Below are positions 51,951-61,111 of a stretch of 64,000 bases of DNA, one piece after another. Positions within the stretch are counted from its first letter, which is position 1; the number at the start of each line of letters is the position of its first letter. A program made the position numbers and the translations under genes. Source of the DNA: Marinobacter sp. Arc7-DN-1 (lineage in GTDB: Bacteria; Pseudomonadota; Gammaproteobacteria; Pseudomonadales; Oleiphilaceae). The DNA lies in assembly GCF_003441595.1 (NCBI RefSeq), contig NZ_CP031848.1:1984001-2048000 (forward strand). Direction: 5' to 3'. Below the pieces are notes generated by a model. That model saw nothing but the letters and a program-made list of their open reading frames with translations, did no database searches and was not told the DNA's origin.

Positions 51951-54900
51951 ATGCCCGGCCCGGAGTATACCGAAGTTGAGCTCCCCTTTATTCAACAACT
52001 GGAGCAAGAGGGCTGGGATTACATCGAGGGCTCCCTGGATTCCCCATCCGTCACCCATCGCGAAACCTTTGCCCAAGTCATCATGGAGCCTCTGCTTCGT
52101 GATCGGCTACTGGCGATCAACACCCGAAACGGCGACCCCTGGCTCGATGAACGGCGTCTTGATCAGGCCGTCTCCGCCATTACCCGCCTTCCCGCCAACA
52201 AAGTAATGGAAGCCAACCAACTGGCAACCGGACTGCTCCATGGCGGCATCACAGTAGAAGGTTTGTCAGATTGGGATAGTGGCAGGGGCCAGACCATCCA
52301 GTTTATCGATTGGGCTACCCCTGAGAACAACACCTTCACGGTGGTGAATCAATTCAAGGTCAAATGCCCACCAGGCCATGATGGCTGGAAAGGTCACGTC
52401 ATTCCGGATCTTGTTCTGTTCGTGAACGGCATTCCCCTGGTGGTCATCGAGTGCAAAAGCCGCACTGTTCCTGAGGGCCTTCTGGACGCCGTGGATCAGC
52501 TACGCCGATATTACGATCAGCGTCATCAGGATCTCGAAGTAGAGGAACACGAAGGTGCCCCTGCTCTGTTCTTCACCAACCAGTTTATGGTGGCCTCCAA
52601 TTTCGATGATGCCCGGGTGGGAACCATTGGTGCCGGGTTCAGCCATTACCTCAACTGGAAAACCGTGTCGCCACGCGCCGAAGCGGAAGTTGCCGAAACA
52701 CTGGGCGTCACATCGCTTTCCTCCCAGCAACGATTGATTGCGGGCATGCTGCCTCCGGCCAACCTGCTGGATATTGTCCGCCACTTCACGTTATTCATGC
52801 CTATGGGAGGGCAGACCATCAAACTGGTGTGTCGGTATCAGCAGTATCGGGCCGTCACACGAGCCGTTCAGCGTCTGAAAACCGGTAAAACCCGATCCGA
52901 GGACGGCGAACACGACCGCCGTGGCGGGATCGTCTGGCACACCCAGGGCAGCGGCAAAAGCCTGACGATGGTGTTTCTGGTCCTCAAGCTTAGAACCGAT
53001 CCGGAACTGCGCCGCTTCAAAGTCGTCGTGATTACGGACAGGAAGGATCTGCAGGATCAGCTATCAGATACGGCAGAGCTGACCGGGGAGACCGTCAAAG
53101 TGGCTGGCAATACCGGCAAGCTGAAATCCATACTGGGGCAGCCAGGACCCGGGCTTGTGTTTGCGACCATCCAGAAATATCGAGAACATGAATCGGCTTC
53201 TCCGGCCTACCCTCCGCCCAAGCCCCCACGCGGTCTGGAAATCGATCGACGGGATGCCGCAGACAACCCGGAAGGCAAGCCGGCGAAACCCATCCCCTCT
53301 CGCCCCATTGGTCTGATCAATGAAAACCCGGACATCCTGGTGATGATCGACGAAGCTCACCGCACCCAGGCCGGTGATCTCCACGCCAACCTTTTGCAGG
53401 CGGTACCCAACGCGGCCCGGATTGGTTTTACCGGCACGCCCATCATCATGGGCAAGAAAAAGCAGACCAGCGAGATCTTCGGCGACTACATCGACCGCTA
53501 CACCATCAAGGAAGCGGAGAACGATGGCGCCACTGTACCGATCCTTTACGAGGGCCGAACGGCAGAGGGTGCGGTTAAAGAGGGTACCAACCTAGATGAC
53601 TTGTTCGAGGACCTGTTCAAAGAACGCACCAAGGACGAACTGGAACTGATCAAAAAGAAATACGCCACCAAGGGCCAGATCTTTGAGGCACCTCGCCTGA
53701 TTGAGGAAAAGGCAGCGGACATCCTGCGCCATTACGTCACCAACATCCTGCCCAATGGTTTCAAAGCCCAACTGGTAGCCTATAGCCGAAGAGCCGCCAT
53801 ACGCTACCTGGGAGCGCTTAAACAGGCCAGGACGAAGCTTCTTGAGGAGGCCATGGCACTACCTCCTGAAGACAAGAACATCAGCGAGACCGAACTGATT
53901 AACCGGCCACCCAGAATCAAGGCGGCCATCAAAGCCTGGCAGTATCGCGAATTACTGCAGGAGCTTGAGTTTGCGGTGATATTCAGCAGCAGCAACAACG
54001 ATGACAGCAGTTGGGCCCAGTGGAGTGACCGTGCAGAAATCGAGCAGAACATCAAACAGTTCAAAAAACCTCTGTTTCACAAAGACCCGGAGAAGGCCGA
54101 CCCGCTCAGCTTCCTGATCGTAAAGTCTATGCTGCTGACCGGCTTCGATGCGCCCATCGCAGGCGTGATGTATCTCGACCGCCCCATTCGGGAAGCGGAA
54201 TTGCTGCAATCCGTTGCCCGGGTCAACCGCACAGGTTTCGGAAAGCGCTGCGGGATCGTGGTGGATTACTATGGCGTTGCAAACCACCTCAAAGAAGCTC
54301 TGGCTGCCTATAGCGATGAAGATATTGAGGGCGCTCTCCAGAGCCTGAAAGACGAAATCCCGCTGCTGCGGGATCGTCACCTTAGGGTTGTGGATGTACT
54401 GAGGAAACAGGGTGTCGATAGCCTGACGGATACAGAGGAAGCCGTTACTGCGTTGGGCGACGAGCGGCTTCGAGCAGAATTCATCGTGAAATTGAAAGAG
54501 TTCAGCCGGACACTGGATGATGTCCTGCCACGCCCTGAAGCATTGGAATTCGTGAACGATGCCAAACAACTGGCCCATATTCACGCACTGGCCCGAAACC
54601 GATACAAAGACAGCCCTGAATTGGGCAAAGACGTTGGCAGTAAAGTCCGCAAGCTGATCGACGACTACATGATCTCGCTGGGCATCAACCCCAGGATTCC
54701 GCCAGTTCAATTGACCGACGCCGACTTCGATCAACACGTTAATCGGCAAGTCAGTGATCGGGCCAAGGCGTCTGAAATGGAGCACGCCGTTCGCTCCCAT
54801 GTTAGAAAGCACCTGGACGAAGATCCTGTGAAATACACCAAACTCAGTGAACGCCTGAAGGAAATCCTGGAGCAAATGGACGGGCTCTGGCAGGAGCAGA

Positions 54901-55283
54901 TGGATGCGTTTTCGGACGTTATTCGGCAGCTCCGAGATGATGAGACTTTGGAGGGCGAGGCAGTTTCGGCTCTTCCAGCAAATCACCTTCCTTTCTTGCG
55001 AGAGATGGTCAAGGCACGATTAGGTGAAGACACTACGCCTTCCGCAGACGAGCAGGAGAACCTGGAACAGGCCACCGTATCCGCTATTCAGATAATCACA
55101 GAAGACTTGCGCATCCCGGACTTCTGGAAGCCTTCTCACCTGCCAGACCAGGAGCGCCTGAGAGGCAGACTGTTTGAAGAGTTGTTTGAGCTGGACCTTT
55201 TTCCAGTCGGCCAACTGGATGCCCTTCTCGACAAATTGATCGACCTGGCCAAAGCAAATCACAGCAAGCTGGTGAACCCGTGA
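51951..55283 (+). CDS. hsdR: Type I restriction endonuclease subunit HsdR
   Basis: Motor and nuclease subunit that translocates and cleaves unmodified DNA. The 1110-residue product has an N-terminal nuclease domain with IECKSRT (about 165-171), SF2 helicase Walker A TQGSGKSLT (about 330-338), DEAH in MIDEAHRTQ (about 465) and motif III TGTP. The helicase C domain contains MLLTGFDAP and SVARVNRTG, and a helical C-terminal region binds HsdM. It is 6.5 kb from hsdS because of accessory genes and the IS/intron insertion. Confidence 0.95.
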   Translation: MPGPEYTEVELPFIQQLEQEGWDYIEGSLDSPSVTHRETFAQVIMEPLLRDRLLAINTRNGDPWLDERRLDQAVSAITRLPANKVMEANQLATGLLHGGITVEGLSDWDSGRGQTIQFIDWATPENNTFTVVNQFKVKCPPGHDGWKGHVIPDLVLFVNGIPLVVIECKSRTVPEGLLDAVDQLRRYYDQRHQDLEVEEHEGAPALFFTNQFMVASNFDDARVGTIGAGFSHYLNWKTVSPRAEAEVAETLGVTSLSSQQRLIAGMLPPANLLDIVRHFTLFMPMGGQTIKLVCRYQQYRAVTRAVQRLKTGKTRSEDGEHDRRGGIVWHTQGSGKSLTMVFLVLKLRTDPELRRFKVVVITDRKDLQDQLSDTAELTGETVKVAGNTGKLKSILGQPGPGLVFATIQKYREHESASPAYPPPKPPRGLEIDRRDAADNPEGKPAKPIPSRPIGLINENPDILVMIDEAHRTQAGDLHANLLQAVPNAARIGFTGTPIIMGKKKQTSEIFGDYIDRYTIKEAENDGATVPILYEGRTAEGAVKEGTNLDDLFEDLFKERTKDELELIKKKYATKGQIFEAPRLIEEKAADILRHYVTNILPNGFKAQLVAYSRRAAIRYLGALKQARTKLLEEAMALPPEDKNISETELINRPPRIKAAIKAWQYRELLQELEFAVIFSSSNNDDSSWAQWSDRAEIEQNIKQFKKPLFHKDPEKADPLSFLIVKSMLLTGFDAPIAGVMYLDRPIREAELLQSVARVNRTGFGKRCGIVVDYYGVANHLKEALAAYSDEDIEGALQSLKDEIPLLRDRHLRVVDVLRKQGVDSLTDTEEAVTALGDERLRAEFIVKLKEFSRTLDDVLPRPEALEFVNDAKQLAHIHALARNRYKDSPELGKDVGSKVRKLIDDYMISLGINPRIPPVQLTDADFDQHVNRQVSDRAKASEMEHAVRSHVRKHLDEDPVKYTKLSERLKEILEQMDGLWQEQMDAFSDVIRQLRDDETLEGEAVSALPANHLPFLREMVKARLGEDTTPSADEQENLEQATVSAIQIITEDLRIPDFWKPSHLPDQERLRGRLFEELFELDLFPVGQLDALLDKLIDLAKANHSKLVNP

Positions 55284-55978
55284 TGGAATTGCAGGTAGAC
55301 GACCTGACCTTCGAGGTGCGCCACAGCAACAGGCGCAAAACATTGGAGATCATCGTCGATCGTGAGGGCGACCTGGTGCTCGCAGCGCCAAAGGGCACCG
55401 AAGAACAACTGCTCAAAGATTTTGTTCAGGAAAAAAAATTCTGGATCTATCAGAAACTGGCCGAGAAAGCAGAGCTGCTTAAGCCCCAGCCTCGCAAAGA
55501 GTATGTGACTGGCGAGGGCTTCCTGTACCTGGGCCGGAGCCACCGGCTGAAGCTCGTTGATGACCAGCAAACTCCCCTCAAACTCATAGCAGGCCGATTC
55601 TGCCTGCGAAAAGATCTGCAGCCTGAGGCGAAGCGGCACTTCATTCACTGGTACAGCAACAAGGCACAGATTTACCTGAACGAGAAAGTTCAGGCCCTGG
55701 CCTCACGGATGGGCGTTGAACCAGCTGGCGTCAAAATCCAGGATCTAGGCTATCGCTGGGGTTCTTGTGGCAGGGGTAACCGCCTGTACTTTAACTGGAA
55801 GACGATCCTGTTACCGCGCGAGATCGTGGAGTATGTGGTGGTGCATGAGCTAACGCATCTGCATGAGCCACACCATACACCCCAGTTCTGGAAGCGGGTT
55901 GAGCGGGTAATGCCGGATTTCGAGCGGAGAAAGGACTGGTTGGCTAAGAACGGGATCGGGGTGGAGGGGGTTGAATAA
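55283..55978 (+). CDS. YgjP-like M48-type metallopeptidase (DUF45)
   Basis: 231 residues with the SprT/YgjP-like zinc motif HELTHLHEPHHTPQFW (about residue 186), preceded by the conserved YRWGSCGRGNRLYFNW. The family is often the last gene of type I RM operons. Its start overlaps the hsdR stop (TGATG), so the two are coupled. A role in RM control, such as proteolysis of HsdR, is speculative. Confidence 0.9.
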   Translation: MELQVDDLTFEVRHSNRRKTLEIIVDREGDLVLAAPKGTEEQLLKDFVQEKKFWIYQKLAEKAELLKPQPRKEYVTGEGFLYLGRSHRLKLVDDQQTPLKLIAGRFCLRKDLQPEAKRHFIHWYSNKAQIYLNEKVQALASRMGVEPAGVKIQDLGYRWGSCGRGNRLYFNWKTILLPREIVEYVVVHELTHLHEPHHTPQFWKRVERVMPDFERRKDWLAKNGIGVEGVE

Positions 55979-56117
55979 ATCCTGAATTCCAACGGCAATA
56001 GCGTGCTTGACCCCGGGGAGGCGTCCATTTTTGTCCTTAATATCCTCTACGATGCTTCAAAACGTTTCCCAATTCACTTAGACTAATATTATCAACAGTT
56101 GAGCAGTCGTGTGATCT

Positions 56118-56792
56118 ATGCCGCCTAATACTGACAACGATATTTCTAGATCTAAAAGAAAGCCAGTTTTAGCAGCTATTTTGGCATCAATAGTCACAAC
56201 TTCGCTCCTGTTATTTCTATTTTTAGCTAGTATTGTTTGGGTCCCAGAGCCAGTTCTGCTTGAATTTTTTGGGTATGAGCGTCCCGTAGGTATCACTGAT
56301 TCAGCCGATGCTAATGATAGCCAAGTGCGGAAAGTAACCGGTGAGTTATCGGAAAAAAGAACAGTCATTAGCCTTAAAGAATATTGGGGATTTCAAAGCA
56401 GCTTTTACGAAACCGTAATCACAATTCTCATAGCGATTAACGGCTTAATAGCCGCCGCAGCTGTTCTTTATATAAGAGGAAGCTCCCATGAGAAAGCTGA
56501 AAGCGCTGCAAATGAATATCTAGAAGGCCCTCTTTTTAAATATATATTAAATGATTCAGTATCTTCCCAGTGGAAAGAACAATTACACAGCGCCCAAGCA
56601 GATATCAATAATATAATTAAAGATCTTGAGCTCTACCCCGAAACCATTGAAAGGTTGAGAACAAATTACGAAAGACTTCAATCTGAAAACAAAGAATTAA
56701 AGCAGCAGATTCGCGTGATCGCTGAGCGCATAGCATCTTCCGACACGTCTGATAACGAAGGAAGTGCTTTTCAAATAAAAAGTCAGGAATGA
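56118..56792 (+). CDS. Membrane-anchored coiled-coil protein of the defence-like module
   Basis: 224 residues: a transmembrane segment at about 20-42 (AAILASIVTTSLLLFLFLAS), a loop of about 55 residues, a second at about 98-118 (TVITILIAINGLIAAAAVLY), then a helical cytoplasmic part ending in a coiled coil (about 165-205, ERLRTNYERLQSENKELKQQ). Base composition is clearly more AT-rich than the hsd genes, as for the following genes. No family recognised. It is 3 bp ahead of the ImmA/IrrE gene, so probably one operon; it could be a sensor or effector at the membrane. Confidence 0.65.
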   Translation: MPPNTDNDISRSKRKPVLAAILASIVTTSLLLFLFLASIVWVPEPVLLEFFGYERPVGITDSADANDSQVRKVTGELSEKRTVISLKEYWGFQSSFYETVITILIAINGLIAAAAVLYIRGSSHEKAESAANEYLEGPLFKYILNDSVSSQWKEQLHSAQADINNIIKDLELYPETIERLRTNYERLQSENKELKQQIRVIAERIASSDTSDNEGSAFQIKSQE

Positions 56793-56795
56793 TCT

Positions 56796-57338
56796 ATGGC
56801 ATTTGTTAGAAAGGCAGTAAAAGAAAATCGAGTACCCCCAGAGTTTGAGGACCTTTCTACTCCTGAAGATGTTGTCAAACTTGCAAAGAAAAAAGGTATT
56901 TCGACCTCACCTCTAAATGTTTCAGAGCTTTCAATGGAGCTCGGCATTATCGTACGTTTCGAGCCAATGCCCGACGATGATTCTGGCACTCTTTTTAAAG
57001 AAAAAAAGACTGGCCAATGGGTAATGATAGTTAATTCCTTACATCACCCCCATCGACAGCGATTTACAATTGCGCACGAAATTGCTCACAGGATTCGTCA
57101 TGCAGCTAATCAAGATGAATTCAATGATAAAGCATTCTTCCGCAATGGCGACTCAAACTGGATGGAAACAGAGGCCAATAATTTTGCTGCGACAATTTTG
57201 ATGCCAAAGGAAGATTTTACTAAAGCTGTAGATTCAGGAAAAACCAAAATAGAAGAAATTGCTGCTCATTTTCAAGTTTCATCAATGGCGGTCAGAATTC
57301 GCGCAAAAGCCCTAGGTTTTGATGGGCACGGCTTATGA
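56796..57338 (+). CDS. ImmA/IrrE family metallo-endopeptidase
   Basis: 180 residues with the zinc-peptidase core FTIAHEIAHRIRH (HEIAH about 94-98) and the downstream METEANNFAATILMP that supplies the third ligand. Family members cleave repressors or antitoxins to activate partner genes. No HTH precedes it, so the regulator it acts on would be elsewhere. Its stop overlaps the start of the beta-family gene by 4 bp, implying a shared operon. Confidence 0.88.
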   Translation: MAFVRKAVKENRVPPEFEDLSTPEDVVKLAKKKGISTSPLNVSELSMELGIIVRFEPMPDDDSGTLFKEKKTGQWVMIVNSLHHPHRQRFTIAHEIAHRIRHAANQDEFNDKAFFRNGDSNWMETEANNFAATILMPKEDFTKAVDSGKTKIEEIAAHFQVSSMAVRIRAKALGFDGHGL

Positions 57339-58426
57339 GCAATTATAAGTACTTCCCTATTATTAAGACTCGAGACGCAGAACTTAGATGTTTTGAACAT
57401 ATATCTGATTCTAATTTGAACCAGATGCTTCCTATTTATGAACTTACCAAATCAAGAAAGACTACTAAAACGCCTGATGGCGATATTCATAGACGCATGT
57501 CTAAAATAAAAGACTTACAGCATGGGCGTCCATTTATCTTGGACCTTAGCACTGATGAAGCATATTCGAACCCTCAGATAGAGCAACTTTTATCTGAGCG
57601 CGGTAGCTTTTATGAGTGGCAGATCTTCATCTTTGAATTATACTCAGAGCTTAATATTATTCCAATGATTCACGTATATGAAGACGACAATGGCATACTT
57701 GAAGAAGTAAAGAAGTTTGTCAGTTATGCATCCTCTAAAAAGAACCTTCTAGCTATACGTCTTCCTTTTGATCTTACTCCAAATGAAGTAGATTTCTATC
57801 TGAGCCCGATTCGTGACAACCTCAAAAATAATAGTAAACTGATCGTATTGTTGGATGCTGGCTTCATAAGACACGAAGCAGATGCTGATACGAGCAAAAT
57901 ATCTAACATGTTTATTGAAACCTTCCAAGCAGTTTCCAAATGTCTCAGTAACCGCCTTGAGGATGCAGTCATGCTTTGCTCCTCTTTTCCCTCAAGCCCA
58001 GCACAAGAGGGAGCTAAAAATGCAAGTAACCGTGCCGAAGCAGACTCTGAGGGAGAATTTACCATATATGAGGAAATTATTTATCAAGAAATTCTTATGG
58101 AAGGGGTTCACATCAAATATGGCGACTATGCGTCAATAAATAACGAACAAATAGAGATACGAGGAGGAACATTTGTCCCTCGTATTGATATCGCTTTACC
58201 CGATGGAAAGACGTTCATCTACAAGCGCTATCGTCGAGATGATGGCAGCTATCAAAGATGTGCCAATAAAATGATTGAAGACGAACGCTACGTGAATAAT
58301 AAAGGATGGGCGGATGAGGAAATTGCTCTTGCAGCATCCGGGAAACCTACGGGAATCAGCCCCGCCTATTGGATTTCCGTTCGCATGGAATACTATATTA
58401 ACTCCAGATTGAAATTAAGAACGTAG
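57335..58426 (+). CDS. Beta-family protein (T4 beta-protein-like, PF14350-type)
   Basis: 363 residues from MSNYKYFPIIKTRDAELRCF, coupled to the ImmA gene. It follows the beta-family pattern: an N-terminal YFPIIKTRDAELR strand, PIYELTKSRK, then TIM-barrel-like strands (FILDLSTD, IPMIHVYED, LAIRLPFD, LIVLLDAGFI) and a C-terminal EILMEGVHIKYGDYAS and FVPRIDIALPDGKTFIYKRY. Biochemical function is unknown. It converges with, and overlaps by 12 bp, the sce7726-family gene, a pairing known from other genomes. Confidence 0.75.
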   Translation: MSNYKYFPIIKTRDAELRCFEHISDSNLNQMLPIYELTKSRKTTKTPDGDIHRRMSKIKDLQHGRPFILDLSTDEAYSNPQIEQLLSERGSFYEWQIFIFELYSELNIIPMIHVYEDDNGILEEVKKFVSYASSKKNLLAIRLPFDLTPNEVDFYLSPIRDNLKNNSKLIVLLDAGFIRHEADADTSKISNMFIETFQAVSKCLSNRLEDAVMLCSSFPSSPAQEGAKNASNRAEADSEGEFTIYEEIIYQEILMEGVHIKYGDYASINNEQIEIRGGTFVPRIDIALPDGKTFIYKRYRRDDGSYQRCANKMIEDERYVNNKGWADEEIALAASGKPTGISPAYWISVRMEYYINSRLKLRT

Positions 58427-59035
58427 TACGAGCTCAGTAGGCGCGCTTCTCGTAATTGTCTGGATGTCATCGGGACTAAAAACAGAATTCACGTCCCCTT
58501 TGAGCAACTCCATTGAGGGTGCATATCGCTCAAACAGCTGCGTCCTTGAATGCTCATAAAGATTTCTCAAGGTACAAACCTCTGAAGCTTGTTTACACAA
58601 TTCATGCTTCGAGCGTAAGTCGCTCCTGCCAGTCAGTTTCCGCAGAGTGTCCGAACTCAACACACTTGCCAACGCCTCCTTGTTCAACCGTTTATAATGT
58701 TTGGAACGGCGAACAAAGCTAACTTCTCCATTCTGAACCATTACAATTCCAAATGATGACGGCACGGTCTTTCTAACTGAAGAAATATTCTTGGCCACAC
58801 ATACGACGTAGCAGAAATCAAAAAAATCCTTATAACTTTCTAACTGATAGTCCAATCGAGATACTTTGTCCCCCTCGGATTTAATTTCGAAACCTGTAGC
58901 TTCGTTACCAGATAACATAACTATGTCAGCCCTCCGAGTCCCATAAGAAAATGGGACTTCAGCGGCAAGAACAGCATGAGGAAATTCACTATAAAGGGAA
59001 GCGACAAGGCTGATCTTGATCTGAATTTCATTCAC
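58415..59035 (-). CDS. sce7726-family protein (nuclease-like)
   Basis: 206 residues using a GTG start (VNEIQIKISLVASLYSEFPH), which matches the usual family start; an upstream ATG at 59125 would add a 30-residue hydrophobic lead. The conserved TRRADIVMLSGNEATGFEIKSEGDKV has the D-x(n)-E-x-K pattern of PD-(D/E)XK nucleases. The family co-occurs with beta-family proteins (sce7725/sce7726). It is convergent with and overlapping the beta gene. A defensive nuclease role is inferred. Confidence 0.7.
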   Translation of the reverse strand: MNEIQIKISLVASLYSEFPHAVLAAEVPFSYGTRRADIVMLSGNEATGFEIKSEGDKVSRLDYQLESYKDFFDFCYVVCVAKNISSVRKTVPSSFGIVMVQNGEVSFVRRSKHYKRLNKEALASVLSSDTLRKLTGRSDLRSKHELCKQASEVCTLRNLYEHSRTQLFERYAPSMELLKGDVNSVFSPDDIQTITRSAPTELVLRS

Positions 59036-59160
59036 TGGACTTGCACCTGTATAAATAAACAGTATTATGAACGAACGATCGAAAAATGCAACATCTGCGT
59101 TCGCTTCAATAATTAATACCTCCAACCGTATACCGGATTGCGAGTGTTGTGTTACCCGCC

Positions 59161-59283
59161 CCTCCGGAGGATTACGTTGAGAAGACCTTTGACCTTTGCT
59201 TCCTCCACGAAAAAACTCCCGATAAACCCTACGGTCCTGACATCAATCCTCTTGGAGTCCCAAGCATTAAAGGACTATCATGA
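59161..59283 (+). pseudogene. Possible gene remnant upstream of the AbiEi-like gene
   Basis: A 40-codon frame reading PPEDYVEKTFDLCFLHEKTP then DKPYGPDINPLGVPS, ending at a TGA, looks protein-like in composition but has no plausible start. It may be the 3' end of a truncated gene. Not recognised. Confidence 0.25.
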
Positions 59284-59316
59284 ATCCACTGCGGTTTCGC
59301 TATGTCAGATTAAACC

Positions 59317-59940
59317 ATGTCCACGTCAGGAAAAATAACCCGTCGATTGCGGTACATGAGGCGGGGCGTCCCGTTTTCCATTAGCCAGTTCCATGAACTT
59401 GGCTCCTCTGCGTCTATACAAAAAACGCTGAGCAGGCTTGCTCAAGAAGGCGTGGTCGAGCGCGTGGCCAAGGGACTCTATGTTCGACCCAGGTCCCTGG
59501 CCAGCATGCCATCGATCAAGATCACGGCAAGTGCTGAACAGATCGTTAAAAAATGGGCACAGCAGTATGGCTACACTCTGGTAAGGCAGGGTGTTGAGTC
59601 CGCCTATCGACTTGGGCTCCAGAGACAGGCTCCCGTCAGAACAGTGTTCTGGAGTAACGGTGCCAACAGAACGTTTTCAGTTGACAATGAAGTTGTTGCG
59701 GTTCGGCATGTTGCGGAGTCCAAGCTGCGATGGAAATCACGCCCGGAAGGTGAGTTGTTGCGAAGCTTCACTGTCACCCCAGCCAATTCCGTCAAACTTA
59801 GCGAATTGAAGAATGCTCTTTCTAGGCTGAAACTTTCCGAAGCCGAGGTCCGCACGGCAATCAAAAAGCTGAAAGCGGTGCCACTGCCGGAAGGATGGCA
59901 GGTCAAACTGGAGCAGCTTGAAAAGGAAATGATGGCTTGA
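59317..59940 (+). CDS. AbiEi/DUF6088-type antitoxin-like regulator
   Basis: 207 residues starting MSTSGKITRRLRYMRRGVPF. The N-terminal winged-helix (FSISQFHELGSSASIQKTLSRLAQEGVVERVAKGLYVRP) and the C-terminal domain match the DUF6088/AbiEi-like antitoxin family, whose partner is usually an AbiEii nucleotidyltransferase toxin. No complete toxin follows; only a frameshifted short frame (59937-60051) is present. It may be an orphan antitoxin or regulator. Confidence 0.75.
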   Translation: MSTSGKITRRLRYMRRGVPFSISQFHELGSSASIQKTLSRLAQEGVVERVAKGLYVRPRSLASMPSIKITASAEQIVKKWAQQYGYTLVRQGVESAYRLGLQRQAPVRTVFWSNGANRTFSVDNEVVAVRHVAESKLRWKSRPEGELLRSFTVTPANSVKLSELKNALSRLKLSEAEVRTAIKKLKAVPLPEGWQVKLEQLEKEMMA

Positions 59941-60051
59941 CGGACATTTTCGAGTTTTTCGCGACCCGAAAAAACATGATGACCTAAGAGCCATCCCGGA
60001 CTTTGGCGCCCAAAAACATGCCGGGATCAAACTCGACAATCCAGACAAGTA
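59937..60051 (+). pseudogene. Frameshifted short ORF after the AbiEi-like gene
   Basis: A TTG overlapping the upstream stop opens LTDIFEFFATRKNMMT then TAA. One base shift within a six-A tract (about 59969-59974) would instead read KKHDDLRAIPDFGAQKHAGI and continue to KLDNPDK before a stop. The pattern suggests a recent or programmed frameshift in a short protein. Family unknown. Confidence 0.35.
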
Positions 60052-60161
60052 AAGGCAAGCTGGAAAACACACTCGGAGTCCGACACACAGCCAATATTCC
60101 CCATGAAAAAATAAAAGGTAACCAGGATGGGTGGCCCGCTAACCGGGCTACCCTCTGCGAC

Positions 60162-61049
60162 CTACTTATGCGAAGTCTCAGTCAAATTCTGAACCTTCCT
60201 CAGACTTGCCTTGATTGATGACGGTCCCGAGGAGCACTCGTCCAATTTAAAAGGATAGAACTCCTCAACCACCTGACTCATTTCATCCTCATCGTATTCA
60301 AACAACGCATTACCAAATCCCTTCACAGCTGCGGAATCCAGCCCAGCCTGGTCAACACCCTCCTCTTTTACCAGCATGGCCTTTTCCCTTGCCTCAGCCA
60401 CCGCTTCCAGCAATGACACCCCCTCCTTGATCACCAGATCCACATAATAGATCGGCGTGCGATGACTTTGTGTCGTACTTTTGCCCCGCAGCTTCAATTC
60501 CAGCGGCATGTACGCCAATAGACCACCAGAGACTGCCTGGTAGTAGCTCAGCCTGGCAGCGAGGGTTCGAATGCTGTTGTAGCCGGTCGTCCGGAAGATA
60601 AAAGTCCCGAGATCATCGTCGTCACCGACCTTGACGTTCAAGCGGCCATAGGGCTTGCACAGGCCACCTTTGCCGAACTCGCAGAGTGTTGGCCCCGGGC
60701 ATGGCAAAGACTGCACTCCTGACTGCGTCAGGCGCTTACATGTGTCGCCATTACCTACACACATAGGCCGCCCGCTTTTCCGGTCGAACATGGTGTACTC
60801 GGCCCGCAGATTCAGATCAGCGTCGTTGAACAGCATTCGTACCGGGATTGTCCGCAGTTTCCTATTTGGGGCATTTTTTCTCAGTTCCTCGTCCATGGGG
60901 TGAGGCACCCAGCCATCCTTTTCCTGGATCTGGGAGGTGATGGTAAATTGATCGTCTTTCTGCGGTAGCCGGATGCCGTTCTTTTCAACGACCCTACCGA
61001 TGCTAATACGCCCCAACACGGGAGGCGTGATGGCTAAACCTTTAATCAT
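60162..61049 (-). CDS. RDF-like 'hydrolase or metal-binding' protein of the DUF932/YqaJ module
   Basis: 295 residues from MIKGLAITPPVLGRISIGRV. A Cys-rich metal-binding region, MCVGNGDTCKRL, LPCPGPTLCEFGKGGLCKPY, is followed by a beta-rich part FIFRTTGYNSIRTLAARLSY. The overall pattern is that of proteins annotated as hydrolase or metal-binding protein or recombination-directionality-factor-like, which travel with YqaJ and DUF932 genes in genomic islands. Exact function unknown; it is last of a minus-strand operon. Confidence 0.75.
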   Translation of the reverse strand: MIKGLAITPPVLGRISIGRVVEKNGIRLPQKDDQFTITSQIQEKDGWVPHPMDEELRKNAPNRKLRTIPVRMLFNDADLNLRAEYTMFDRKSGRPMCVGNGDTCKRLTQSGVQSLPCPGPTLCEFGKGGLCKPYGRLNVKVGDDDDLGTFIFRTTGYNSIRTLAARLSYYQAVSGGLLAYMPLELKLRGKSTTQSHRTPIYYVDLVIKEGVSLLEAVAEAREKAMLVKEEGVDQAGLDSAAVKGFGNALFEYDEDEMSQVVEEFYPFKLDECSSGPSSIKASLRKVQNLTETSHK

Positions 61050-61111
61050 GATGACTCTCCTGTAAAAAGGACCACGGGGCACTCGTCATGCCCGCGTGGC
61101 CAATGGGGTAT

